DNA of 64,000 bases, from positions 8,357 through 72,356 of the forward strand of contig DMCY01000028.1 in NCBI GenBank assembly GCA_003451675.1, written 5' to 3'. The notes beneath the pieces were generated by a model, which saw only the letters and a list, made by a program, of their open reading frames with translations, ran no database searches and was not told where the DNA came from. Of the stretch, positions 43,276-51,034 are shown piece by piece. Source of the stretch: Candidatus Atribacteria bacterium (lineage in GTDB: Bacteria > Atribacterota > JS1 > SB-45 > 34-128). Each line of letters starts with the position of its first letter. Position 1 is the first letter of the stretch. A program made the translations under genes and the position numbers.

Positions 43276-43636
43276 ATGTATTTTTAAACAAATCTTACTT
43301 TTTAAGGGAAGTAGATTATCTAACCTACCCTCAGACGGGTCGGGTAAATCCGACCTCTACACTTCCGATGGCGTATATCAATACGCCCCTACTGCGAAAA
43401 GAGGAGTTTTGCTCGTTTTGTAAAATAATAAAACTTGCGGAAAAGTGCTGATATGGGTAATAAGTCATACCTTAACTATACTTTTTTGCAAGTACACTAC
43501 TTGATATTACGGATAAATTGCTGTATTATACTAAGAAATAGTAACAATTTGCAAAAAAGATGTAAATAAAGATTTACGCTTTAATTTAAAATTTTTACTA
43601 ACGAATAGTATAGTAAAGCAAAAAGGAGGTAAACAA
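43276..43636. promoter_or_regulatory. AbiE leader with candidate promoter and operator
   Basis: After two degraded palindromes (CGGGTCGGGTAAATCCGACC at about 43337 and GCGTATATCAATACGCCCCTAC at 43371), the gap carries TATACT (43527-43532) as possible -10. An inverted repeat TTTACTA-N10-TAGTAAA (43594-43617) lies just before the AAAAGGAGG ribosome-binding site. AbiEi antitoxins repress their own promoter through inverted repeats, so this may be the operator. Confidence 0.4.
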
Positions 43637-44419
43637 ATGGCACTTCCTAAATTATACCAAGCATTTTATAAAGAAAAAATATTTAATTTTTCTGAGGTTT
43701 TAAATAAGTTTAAAGAAGAAAAATATAGCGAAGGATATCTGCGAAAAAGATTAAATGACCTGCTTATGGCCGGGTATTTAGGTTCAGTAGGATCAAGAGG
43801 ACTTTACTATATAATACCTCAAGAAAGTAGTAGAGAAAAATTTGTACCAGATAAGTTTCTTATCGGAGCCAAACTATCTCCAGCAGGAATAATCGGTTAC
43901 CATTCTGCTTTAGAATTACATGGTGCCAGTTACTCTTCTTATAATTTAATCTATATAATCACTCAAAAATACTTTCGTCCATTTAAATTCCAGGGGATAA
44001 AATATCAGACGATAAAAAGCGATGTAAGCTTTGGTATAGAAACTATATTAAGGGAAGGTATAAAGATCCAGGTAACGGACCGTGAACGAACTATTATAGA
44101 AGGAATAAATGGACTTAAATATATGGGAGGCTTAGAGGAATATTTTAAAAGCATTGAACTTTTCCCCTCTATCGATTTTGACCAGGTAATAATATATCTT
44201 AAGAGATTCAATAAGAAAATTCTTTATGCTAAAATAGGTTTCCTTCTTTCTTATTTTGAGAAAAGGTGGAGTTTCCCAGAAAATTATAAAAAGGAAATAA
44301 AAGCTCATTTGGGAACAAGGATAAATTATCTTAGTGATAAAAGAGAAGAAGCCAAATTAGATAAGGAATGGAAGCTAATGATTCCGGTTCGGCTGAAAAG
44401 CTTATTAGAGGAGTATTAA
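43637..44419 (+). CDS. AbiEi-family antitoxin / transcriptional regulator
   Basis: The 260-aa protein resembles type IV antitoxins of the AbiEi class. It has an N-terminal winged helix (NFSEVLNKFKEEKYSEGYLR; RLNDLLMAGYLGSVGSRGLY), then the AbiEi C-terminal domain (AGIIGYHSALELHGASYSSY; TDRERTIIEGINGLKYMGGL). It ends one base before the toxin start. The family neutralises the partner without direct binding and autoregulates. The cassette sits between direct repeats and two repeat-rich gaps, typical of mobile defence genes. Confidence 0.82.
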   Translation: MALPKLYQAFYKEKIFNFSEVLNKFKEEKYSEGYLRKRLNDLLMAGYLGSVGSRGLYYIIPQESSREKFVPDKFLIGAKLSPAGIIGYHSALELHGASYSSYNLIYIITQKYFRPFKFQGIKYQTIKSDVSFGIETILREGIKIQVTDRERTIIEGINGLKYMGGLEEYFKSIELFPSIDFDQVIIYLKRFNKKILYAKIGFLLSYFEKRWSFPENYKKEIKAHLGTRINYLSDKREEAKLDKEWKLMIPVRLKSLLEEY

Positions 44420-45391
44420 ATGGAAAGAAGCACCAAAGGCAATAAAGAATATTTTGAAAGATTTTCTAAAGAGACAAATTTTCACCGTGATACATTAGAG
44501 AAAGCCTATCGGCTTGAGCAGTTGTTAAAAGAAATAAATCGCCATCCTGAACTCAGAGAAGGACTCGTCTTAAAAGGAGGTACTGCAATAAATTTTCTCT
44601 ATTTCAGATATCCTCGATTATCTGTAGACCTTGATTTTAACTTTATTGCTGGTATTGAAAAAGAGGAAAAGGATAAAGAAAGTCCTAAAATAGAGAAAGC
44701 GCTCCGCACCATATTTAAATTTGAAAAGTATGAATGTGAAAATATTTCTGATTATGGCTTAAATAAATATTTCCTGAAGTATATTAATTCTTCTGGAAAT
44801 ATTGATCGGATAAAAGTTGAAATAAATTTTCTCCAGCGTTTAACATTGTTAGGAGCAGAAAAGAGAAGTTTCTTGGGTCCTTTTAACGAATCAGGTTTAG
44901 TGGTAAATACTCTAAAAGGGCCAGAGCTTTTTGCTGGTAAAATATTAGCATTAATAGATCGTCTTGCTCCTCGGGATCTTTACGATATTTATATACTTAT
45001 ACGAGATAAAGTCAAACTTAATAAGGTTCTTTTAAAAAAGATATTTATCTTCTTTGGTTGTCTTTCCCGAAGCGATTTCCGGGAATACCATCCTAACGAT
45101 ATTGAAAGAATTACGGAAAGAGATATAAAGAGAAAACTTCTCCCTTTACTTAGGAAAGATGAACAATTGAAGGCTAATAATATGATACAAATTGTTAAGC
45201 CATTTTTAAAGGAAATACTTTATTTTACTTCAGAAGAATTAGAATATATAAATAGATTTTTTAAAGGGGATTTTAGGCCAGAAATTCTCTTTGGTAAATT
45301 ATTGGATAGTACAGATTTAGAAAGACATCCTATGGTTATCTGGAAACAAAGACACCTAAAAGATTGGCTAGTAAGACAAAAGAATAAATGA
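44420..45391 (+). CDS. AbiEii-family nucleotidyltransferase toxin
   Basis: The 323-aa protein matches the AbiEii/DUF1814 nucleotidyltransferase toxins. Its NTase motif reads LVLKGGTAINFLYFRYPRLS followed by VDLDFNF (about 51-77). A later LFAGKILALIDRLAPRDLYD segment (about 173-192) is family-typical. AbiEii/MenT-type toxins transfer nucleotides to RNA such as tRNA acceptor ends. It starts immediately after the antitoxin stop. Abortive phage defence is the usual role of such pairs. Confidence 0.87.
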   Translation: MERSTKGNKEYFERFSKETNFHRDTLEKAYRLEQLLKEINRHPELREGLVLKGGTAINFLYFRYPRLSVDLDFNFIAGIEKEEKDKESPKIEKALRTIFKFEKYECENISDYGLNKYFLKYINSSGNIDRIKVEINFLQRLTLLGAEKRSFLGPFNESGLVVNTLKGPELFAGKILALIDRLAPRDLYDIYILIRDKVKLNKVLLKKIFIFFGCLSRSDFREYHPNDIERITERDIKRKLLPLLRKDEQLKANNMIQIVKPFLKEILYFTSEELEYINRFFKGDFRPEILFGKLLDSTDLERHPMVIWKQRHLKDWLVRQKNK

Positions 45392-45514
45392 TGAATTTTT
45401 TATATTCCCATGTCTATAAACTATTATTTACAAGGCTTTCAACGCTATTAATAAATAAAAATTATCTCCAAAGGATACACCACGCTATGTCCCTACAGGA
45501 AGAATATCTAAATA
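45392..45514. other. Spacer before repeat B
   Basis: Short AT-rich spacer after the toxin gene; CAAGGCTTTCA at 45431 matches CAAGGCTTTCA at 42984 ahead of repeat A, so the duplicated segment may begin there with a roughly 45-base length difference. Confidence 0.4.
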
Positions 45515-45767
45515 TGCACGAAATGCCTTTTTAGGCGTTCAAATTTTTCAAAAATCGGTAATTTACCACCCTGTTTTTGGCCTATTTTTGCATTTTTGAT
45601 ATTCTGTAACCTTTATAAATAGCCACTTTCAGATTTTGAAAGGGTGAAAATTTAGTGAAAAAATGTCGATTTCCGAGGGGTAAAGTACAGGTAAATTAAA
45701 AATTTGCTCATATAAGCGATTTTTTGCAATTTCTTCTCAAAATCCTTATACTATAAGGCTTTCCTGC
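45515..45767. repeat. Flanking repeat B of the AbiE cassette
   Basis: Diverged direct copy of 43020-43275. It ends in the palindrome CCTTATA-C-TATAAGG (45744-45758), where the central base differs from copy A but both arms are kept. Conserved arms and blocks amid substitutions suggest a structured RNA or an element end rather than random similarity. Confidence 0.8.
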
Positions 45768-45817
45768 TACATATTACTATTAGCTCTTGTTTTAAAAGGG
45801 AAAGAGGATTTTATTTT

Positions 45818-45846
45818 CAGACAGGCGAGACGCCTGTCCTACGGTT
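45818..45846. repeat. ACAGGCGAGACGCCTGTCCTAC palindrome
   Basis: CAGACAGGCGAGACGCCTGTCCTACGG belongs to the same family as 42852-42875, 54297-54325 and the damaged copy near 16500. Confidence 0.75.
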
Positions 45847-45919
45847 TATTACATTTTTTAAATAATTAGATAAAATGATTATCTTTGTGGTTAGAAAGTT
45901 TAAAATTATTTGTGTTGTA

Positions 45920-45928
45920 TGTTATAAT
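45920..45928 (+). promoter_or_regulatory. Extended -10 promoter for the riboswitch transcript
   Basis: TGTTATAAT (TG-n-TATAAT, with TATAAT at 45923-45928) lies about 55 bases before the aptamer. The expected -35 position (about 45900) is TTAAAA, weak, which an extended -10 can tolerate. Confidence 0.5.
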
Positions 45929-45980
45929 ACAAATAAAATAATAAAATTAATTTTTAAAGTTCATGATAAAAAAAGAATAG

Positions 45981-46113
45981 GTGCTTAAAAAGCCGAAAAA
46001 AGCAAACTATCCAAAAGGATAGGACGCAAAGTTTTGGGTTTAAGGCACTTTATTGCTATGATTGCCAGACTGCCGACTTTTTAAAATAAAAGGTAGGCAG
46101 TTTTTTGTTTTTT
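45981..46113 (+). ncRNA. Cyclic-di-GMP-I (GEMM-I) riboswitch with terminator
   Basis: The aptamer shows the GEMM-I core: AGCAAACTATCC, the tetraloop stem ATCC-AAAA-GGAT, AGGACGCAAAG (46020-46030), GGGTTTAAGGC and TATGATTGCCAGACTGCCG. P1 can form between AAAAAG (45987-45992) and CTTTTT (46077-46082). A second hairpin, CTGCC...GGCAG (46070-46100), with a following T-run (46101-46113), is a terminator whose left arm uses the same CTTTTT. Ligand-bound P1 would therefore block the terminator, predicting an ON switch. The subtilisin gene begins 147 bases downstream. Confidence 0.9.
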
Positions 46114-46260
46114 CAGAAGTATTAACAAAAGCGTTTTCCCATAAAAATAAATAGAATTACAAGAAAATAAAAATATAAAAGGGGGGATTTGTGGATAACA
46201 AAATAAGAAATATGTTTTCTTTGAAATAAAAGATTTTACCCGAAAGTGAGGTGAAAATAA

Positions 46261-47823
46261 ATGAAAGTTAAATTAATTATAATTTCAGTTATTTTACTTT
46301 TAGTTGTGGTATTTGTATGTGGTTGCTCCCAATTTATGGAAAATATTGGCTTGATTAATCCTACGAATGAAGACCAATTATCTCCGGAAAAAGGCGGACC
46401 TTCTAATGGTTTGGTAAAGGTTTTAATAGGATTTAAAGAGAAACCGGGATCCACTGAGCAAGCGCTGGTTAAAGGTGCTGGTGGTAAAATCAAATACACT
46501 TACCATATCGTAGATGCTATTGCGGCTTCAATCCCAGAAAAGGCAATTGATGCACTTCAAAATAATCCTAATATTAGATATGTTGAACCTGATGGTTTGG
46601 TGCAGGCACTTGATGCTGAGTTGGATAATTCCTGGGGCGTAAAACGTATTGGTGCAGGTATAGTTCACGATTCTAATAAGGGTACAGGGGTAAAGGTGGC
46701 TATCATTGATTCAGGGATTGATTATAAACATACTGACCTTGATGCAAATTATCAAGGTGGAAAGGACTTTGTGAATGACGATGCTGATCCCATGGATGAT
46801 AATGGGCATGGTACCCATGTGGCTGGTACTGTAGCAGCACTGGATAATGATGCTGGAGTGGTTGGTGTTGCTCCGGAAGCTAATTTGTATGCCTTGAAGG
46901 TTTTAGATTCTGGTGGTAGCGGTAGTTTTAGTGATGTTATAGCTGCACTGGATTGGTGTGTGGAAAACGGCATTCAGGTAACTAATAATAGTTACGGAAG
47001 TTCTGTAGATCCTGGAGAAACTGTGAAAGCTGCTTTTGATAATGCTTACAATGAGGGAATTCTTCATGTGGCTGCAGCAGGAAATAGTGGCAATCCTCCT
47101 GGCAAAGGTGATAATATTAGCTACCCTGCTGCTTTTGAATCAGTAATCGCTGTAGCTGCAACCAATCAGAGTGACGAAAGAGCTCGATGGTCAAGTACAG
47201 GTTTAGAATTAGAACTTTCCGCACCCGGTGTGGATATAAACTCAACGTTGCTAGGCGGAGGATATGGTGAAAAGAGTGGAACCTCGATGGCTTCTCCTCA
47301 TGTGGCCGGGACAGCGGCTTTAGTTATTGTATCGGGAATCTCTGATGTTATAGAAATCAGAGCTAAATTGCGAGATACTGCTGGTGATTTAGGTGCAGCA
47401 GGATGGGATAGCAAATATGGCCATGGTTTAGTTGATGCTGATGAAGCTGCTGGAGTATCTGGTGAAGAGCCTGAAGAACCTACTACTGGCACTATGCATG
47501 TCCATAACATTGATATGTCATTTAAAAAAGTTACTGCTGGACCAAACACATTTTACACTGCTATAGCAACAGTAACCATTGTTGATGCTGATGGTATTTC
47601 AGTTGAAGGTGCAACTGTGTCTGGTTCCTGGAGTGATGCGACTAGCGATAGTGATTCTGGTGTAACCGACGCCAGTGGACAAGTAAGCTTACAATCAGAC
47701 AAGGTAAAGAATCCTCTACTTGGAACAACCTTCACTTTTACAGTAGATGATGTTACAAAAGATGGATGGACATATAACCAAGATGCAAATATAGAAACAT
47801 CTGGCAGTATAACGGTTGAATAG
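46261..47823 (+). CDS. Subtilisin-like (S8) protease lipoprotein with C-terminal Ig-like domain
   Basis: The 520-aa protein has a lipoprotein signal (LLLVVVFVCGCSQ), an inhibitor-I9-like prodomain (KVLIGFKEKPGSTEQALVKG; VEPDG) and an S8 catalytic domain. The triad is D150 (VAIIDSGIDYKHTDL), H183 (DDNGHGTHVAGT) and S342 (GTSMASPHVAGT). A linker (EEPEEPTTG) leads to an Ig-like carboxypeptidase-regulatory-type domain (about 415-520, EGATVSGSWSDATSDSDSGV). It likely acts at the cell surface, anchored to a membrane. A GEMM-I riboswitch precedes it, so expression should follow c-di-GMP. A BsuPI-type inhibitor gene follows. Confidence 0.93.
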   Translation: MKVKLIIISVILLLVVVFVCGCSQFMENIGLINPTNEDQLSPEKGGPSNGLVKVLIGFKEKPGSTEQALVKGAGGKIKYTYHIVDAIAASIPEKAIDALQNNPNIRYVEPDGLVQALDAELDNSWGVKRIGAGIVHDSNKGTGVKVAIIDSGIDYKHTDLDANYQGGKDFVNDDADPMDDNGHGTHVAGTVAALDNDAGVVGVAPEANLYALKVLDSGGSGSFSDVIAALDWCVENGIQVTNNSYGSSVDPGETVKAAFDNAYNEGILHVAAAGNSGNPPGKGDNISYPAAFESVIAVAATNQSDERARWSSTGLELELSAPGVDINSTLLGGGYGEKSGTSMASPHVAGTAALVIVSGISDVIEIRAKLRDTAGDLGAAGWDSKYGHGLVDADEAAGVSGEEPEEPTTGTMHVHNIDMSFKKVTAGPNTFYTAIATVTIVDADGISVEGATVSGSWSDATSDSDSGVTDASGQVSLQSDKVKNPLLGTTFTFTVDDVTKDGWTYNQDANIETSGSITVE

Positions 47824-47879
47824 CAGTAAATTAGCAAAATGAAATGATTCGCTGAAAAAGTTGCAACCAACTATATTAC

Positions 47880-47925
47880 AGGCAGAGGTTAGAGAAATAA
47901 AAAGGCTTTAGCTTCTGCCTTTTTA
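47880..47925 (+). terminator. Terminator-like hairpin between the subtilisin and inhibitor genes
   Basis: GGCAGAGGTTAGAG pairs with CTTTAGCTTCTGCC through wobbles and ends in TTTTT. A homologous hairpin follows the caspase-like gene (52398-52441). Being between protease and inhibitor, it could lower inhibitor expression relative to protease. Confidence 0.75.
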
Positions 47926-47960
47926 ATTTACATTCCTCAAAGAGAAGGTGATAGTTAGTT

Positions 47961-48416
47961 ATGAAAATGATTATATTGATTATTATCGTTGTAGCAGTGT
48001 TTTTTAGTTTAGGATTTTGGCTGGTAGCTTTTGGGAATACAACATCGGAAGAAAGAAATATGAACTATGGCATATCTATGTCGACTGATAAGATTAGCTA
48101 TTCTGTTGGTGAGCCTATTGTGATGACTCTTAAAATTTTTAATTATACTGAAGAAGAGATCACTTTTCACTTTAATACTTCTCAAAGATATGATTTTATA
48201 ATCGAAGATGAGGAAGGAAATGAGATTTGGCGCTGGTCCCAGGATAAGATGTTTGCTATGGTGTTAGGAGAAGAGACTTTAGGACCAACCAGTACGGAAG
48301 TTATTTATACAGCAAAATACAAGGACAAACTTAGCCCTGGCTATTACGAAGTCACTGGGATTTTTGTTGTCCAGGATAGACCAATGTCAGCTAATATCAT
48401 CATCATAGTGAAATAG
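47961..48416 (+). CDS. BsuPI-domain proteinase inhibitor
   Basis: The 151-aa protein has an N-terminal membrane/signal segment (MIILIIIVVAVFFSLGFWLV) and a BsuPI (intracellular proteinase inhibitor) domain. Hallmarks are PIVMTLKIFNYTEEEITFHF, YDFIIEDEEGNEIWRWSQDK, MFAMVLGEETLGPTSTEVIY and LSPGYYEVTGIF. In Bacillus this domain inhibits the intracellular subtilisin IspA. Its place directly after a subtilisin gene and its exported form suggest an inhibitor of that protease, acting outside the cytoplasm. BsuPI-like domains also occur in proteins with no known inhibitor role, so direct inhibition is inferred. Confidence 0.8.
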   Translation: MKMIILIIIVVAVFFSLGFWLVAFGNTTSEERNMNYGISMSTDKISYSVGEPIVMTLKIFNYTEEEITFHFNTSQRYDFIIEDEEGNEIWRWSQDKMFAMVLGEETLGPTSTEVIYTAKYKDKLSPGYYEVTGIFVVQDRPMSANIIIIVK

Positions 48417-48517
48417 GATAAGTTATTTTTCGTTTCTTTTGGAGTCATTATGCCCATTAATAGACTTTTTTTATTTTGTTATATTATGGCAAAGAATAAT
48501 TGTGAGGATGATGAAAA

Positions 48518-50932
48518 ATGACAAACAAACATAAATTAATAACGTCGGTTTTAGTGATGTTTTTTCTAATTATAACGTTTTTCTTGGTATCTAACTTCCT
48601 GGTTACCGCAAAGACCCATCTTGAGTTAGCCAATGAGTATGCGGCTCAAAGTGAGAAATTTTTTGAAAAAGCCGTCTCTGAATATAATTTAGCCCTGGAA
48701 GAACCCGAAGCTGACATATTTGAGATTAACTTTCTTCTGGGCAAGCTTTATTATGGACACGGTAGGTTCAAAGAGGCCATTCAAACATTATTACCTCTCT
48801 ATGAGAAAGAAAGAGAAAATTTTGCCCTGACTAAACTTTTAGTTTTCTCTTACTTTAAAAATGGGGATTACACAGATGCCCTGGCTATCTTTGAAAAAAA
48901 TAAGGATTCAGAAGATGAGGAATTTTTGTATCTTTATGGGAGGACGTGTGAAAAACAAAATCTCTTTTATCAAGCAATTGAGGTTTATCAGAGAATCAAA
49001 GGAGTAGAATACAGGAAGCTCGCTGAAGAGAGAATTTCTTATATCAATGCTAAAACCAAAGTGTTAACGGTTGAAGATATCACCGATCCTTATATTAGGG
49101 ATTTGATAAAGACTTCTCCTGGACAGGCTGAATATCCCGATGCAGGGGCAATTGTACTCTTTAATGAGGAGACGTTCAGAATTTTAAGTGATTATACAGC
49201 GATAGAGGAACTTCACATCTTGATAAAGATATTAAATGATCGAGGGAAAGCAAAATATGGCGAGGTAAAATTGGGCTATGATTCCACTTATGAGAAGATC
49301 GAGGTAGAGTATGCCCGGACCATCAAACCAGATGGCAAGATCATTTCCGTGGGGGCAAAACATATTAGAGATATCTCCGAATATCCAGAATATCCCTTGT
49401 ACAGCAATGCGCGTTTGAGGATTATCTCAATGCCTGAGTTAACTGAAGGGGCGGTGATCGAATATAAGGCAATAAAATACATCAATAAATTAATCAATGG
49501 AAAAGAGTTTTGTGAAAATTACCCAATTCAGGGCTTCGAGCCTTATCTTAACCAAAAGGTTAATCTAATCATCCCTGATGGATATAATGTTAATATAGAA
49601 TCGTATAATCCAGGATATGTTGAGTATGCGCTGAGTTTCTCTCCCCAGATAGAAAGAGTAGAAGATGGAACTAAATATACGTGGGAATTTAACAATGTTC
49701 CGGAGATTATCGCTGAACCATCTATGTCTCCTTATATAGAGATTACTCCTTATCTTTGTATTTCCTCTATCGATGACTGGCAAGAGGTTTATAATTGGTG
49801 GGGGAGTCTTGTTGTAGATAAGGTGAATATAGATAAGGCGATTGAAGAAAAGACCCAAGAGTTGATCAAAGATAAGAATACACAGGAGGAGAAAGCTAAG
49901 GCAATCTATCATTGGGTTGCTTCAAAGATTAGATATGTAGGCGTAGAATATGGAGAAGCCGGATTTGAACCACACTATGCCACAGAGATATTTAAAAATA
50001 AATATGGAGACTGTAAAGATCAGTCAATGCTCTTAATTTCGATGCTTAGATATGCTGGAATTTCTGCTTATCCAGTTCTTATTGGAACAAAAGGCTCTTA
50101 CCTTTTAGATGAGGAATTTCCTACTCTCATCTTTAATCACGCCATCTGTCTGGCTAAAGTAGGAGAAAAATTAGTTTTTCTTGACCCTACTGCTGAAACC
50201 ACTTCTTTTGGTGATCTTCCAGGAGGGGATCAAGACAGAAAAGTATTTGTTTTTTATGAAAAAGAGGGAAAGATTCAAAAAACTCCTTTATTTGAACCAG
50301 CACATAATAAAGCATATATAGGTCTAAGTATTGATATTCGTGAGGATGAGACAATTTCAGGGATAAGAGAGATCAATACTTTCGGAGAATACGATCAGGG
50401 GCAAAGATATTGGCTAAAGTATACTAAGCCTGTTCTCATTGAAGAAGCTCTTAAGTCGACAGTAAATAGGCTTTCTCCAGGAGGAAAGCTTTTAAGTTAC
50501 GAGATAAGCGACATCGAAGACCTGAACCAGCCTATAGAGATTAAAATGGAATTTGAGGGGCCAAAGTTCTTAACCAAGGCTGGGGAAGATAGACTTGTTC
50601 CACAATTAGGGGGATTCTCTACTAGTTTAGTTTCTCGGGATGAAAGAAGCTATCCCATTGATTTTCGCACTCTTGATGAGTTCGATGTAATAGTTAAAAT
50701 TAAACTTGCGGAAAATCTTATGGTAAAATATCTCCCTCCTCCGATTATTAAGGACACTCCGTGGTTTACCTATCTTAACGAATACAGTTTTTCTCAAGGG
50801 ATTATCTCTTTTGAAGAAAGTTTGATTCATAAAAGGACTTTAGTATTTCCGGATGAATATGAAGAATATAAGAAAATTTGCGAGGATCTTGCTCGTCAGG
50901 CAGATAAGCAGGTTGTTTTGAATTTCAGATAA
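48518..50932 (+). CDS. DUF3857/transglutaminase-like membrane protein with TPR
   Basis: The 804-aa protein has an N-terminal anchor (SVLVMFFLIITFFLVSNFLV) and TPR-like helices (about 30-175; LLGKLYYGHGRFKEAIQTLL). A DUF3857 beta domain follows (about 205-400), then a transglutaminase core with C499 (YGDCKDQSMLLISML) and H548-D563 region (FNHAICLAKVGEKLVFLDPT), and a C-terminal beta region. This architecture is frequent in Bacteroidetes and other diderms; activity may be protease- or cross-linking-like. It follows the inhibitor gene by about 100 bases and may join the same surface-protein set. Confidence 0.85.
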   Translation: MTNKHKLITSVLVMFFLIITFFLVSNFLVTAKTHLELANEYAAQSEKFFEKAVSEYNLALEEPEADIFEINFLLGKLYYGHGRFKEAIQTLLPLYEKERENFALTKLLVFSYFKNGDYTDALAIFEKNKDSEDEEFLYLYGRTCEKQNLFYQAIEVYQRIKGVEYRKLAEERISYINAKTKVLTVEDITDPYIRDLIKTSPGQAEYPDAGAIVLFNEETFRILSDYTAIEELHILIKILNDRGKAKYGEVKLGYDSTYEKIEVEYARTIKPDGKIISVGAKHIRDISEYPEYPLYSNARLRIISMPELTEGAVIEYKAIKYINKLINGKEFCENYPIQGFEPYLNQKVNLIIPDGYNVNIESYNPGYVEYALSFSPQIERVEDGTKYTWEFNNVPEIIAEPSMSPYIEITPYLCISSIDDWQEVYNWWGSLVVDKVNIDKAIEEKTQELIKDKNTQEEKAKAIYHWVASKIRYVGVEYGEAGFEPHYATEIFKNKYGDCKDQSMLLISMLRYAGISAYPVLIGTKGSYLLDEEFPTLIFNHAICLAKVGEKLVFLDPTAETTSFGDLPGGDQDRKVFVFYEKEGKIQKTPLFEPAHNKAYIGLSIDIREDETISGIREINTFGEYDQGQRYWLKYTKPVLIEEALKSTVNRLSPGGKLLSYEISDIEDLNQPIEIKMEFEGPKFLTKAGEDRLVPQLGGFSTSLVSRDERSYPIDFRTLDEFDVIVKIKLAENLMVKYLPPPIIKDTPWFTYLNEYSFSQGIISFEESLIHKRTLVFPDEYEEYKKICEDLARQADKQVVLNFR

Positions 50933-51034
50933 TTATAATTATAGGAAATTAAAAAGGGGAGTATGGATTAGTATGGCTTAAAGAAAAAATGCAGAAAGGG
51001 TGTAAAATTTGAAGAGATAAGGAGGTAAGATTAA

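Noticed and set aside
45420..45770. CRISPR array
   Set aside because: The similarity with 43020-43275 is one long diverged duplicate, not regularly spaced short repeats with unique spacers, and no cas genes are present.
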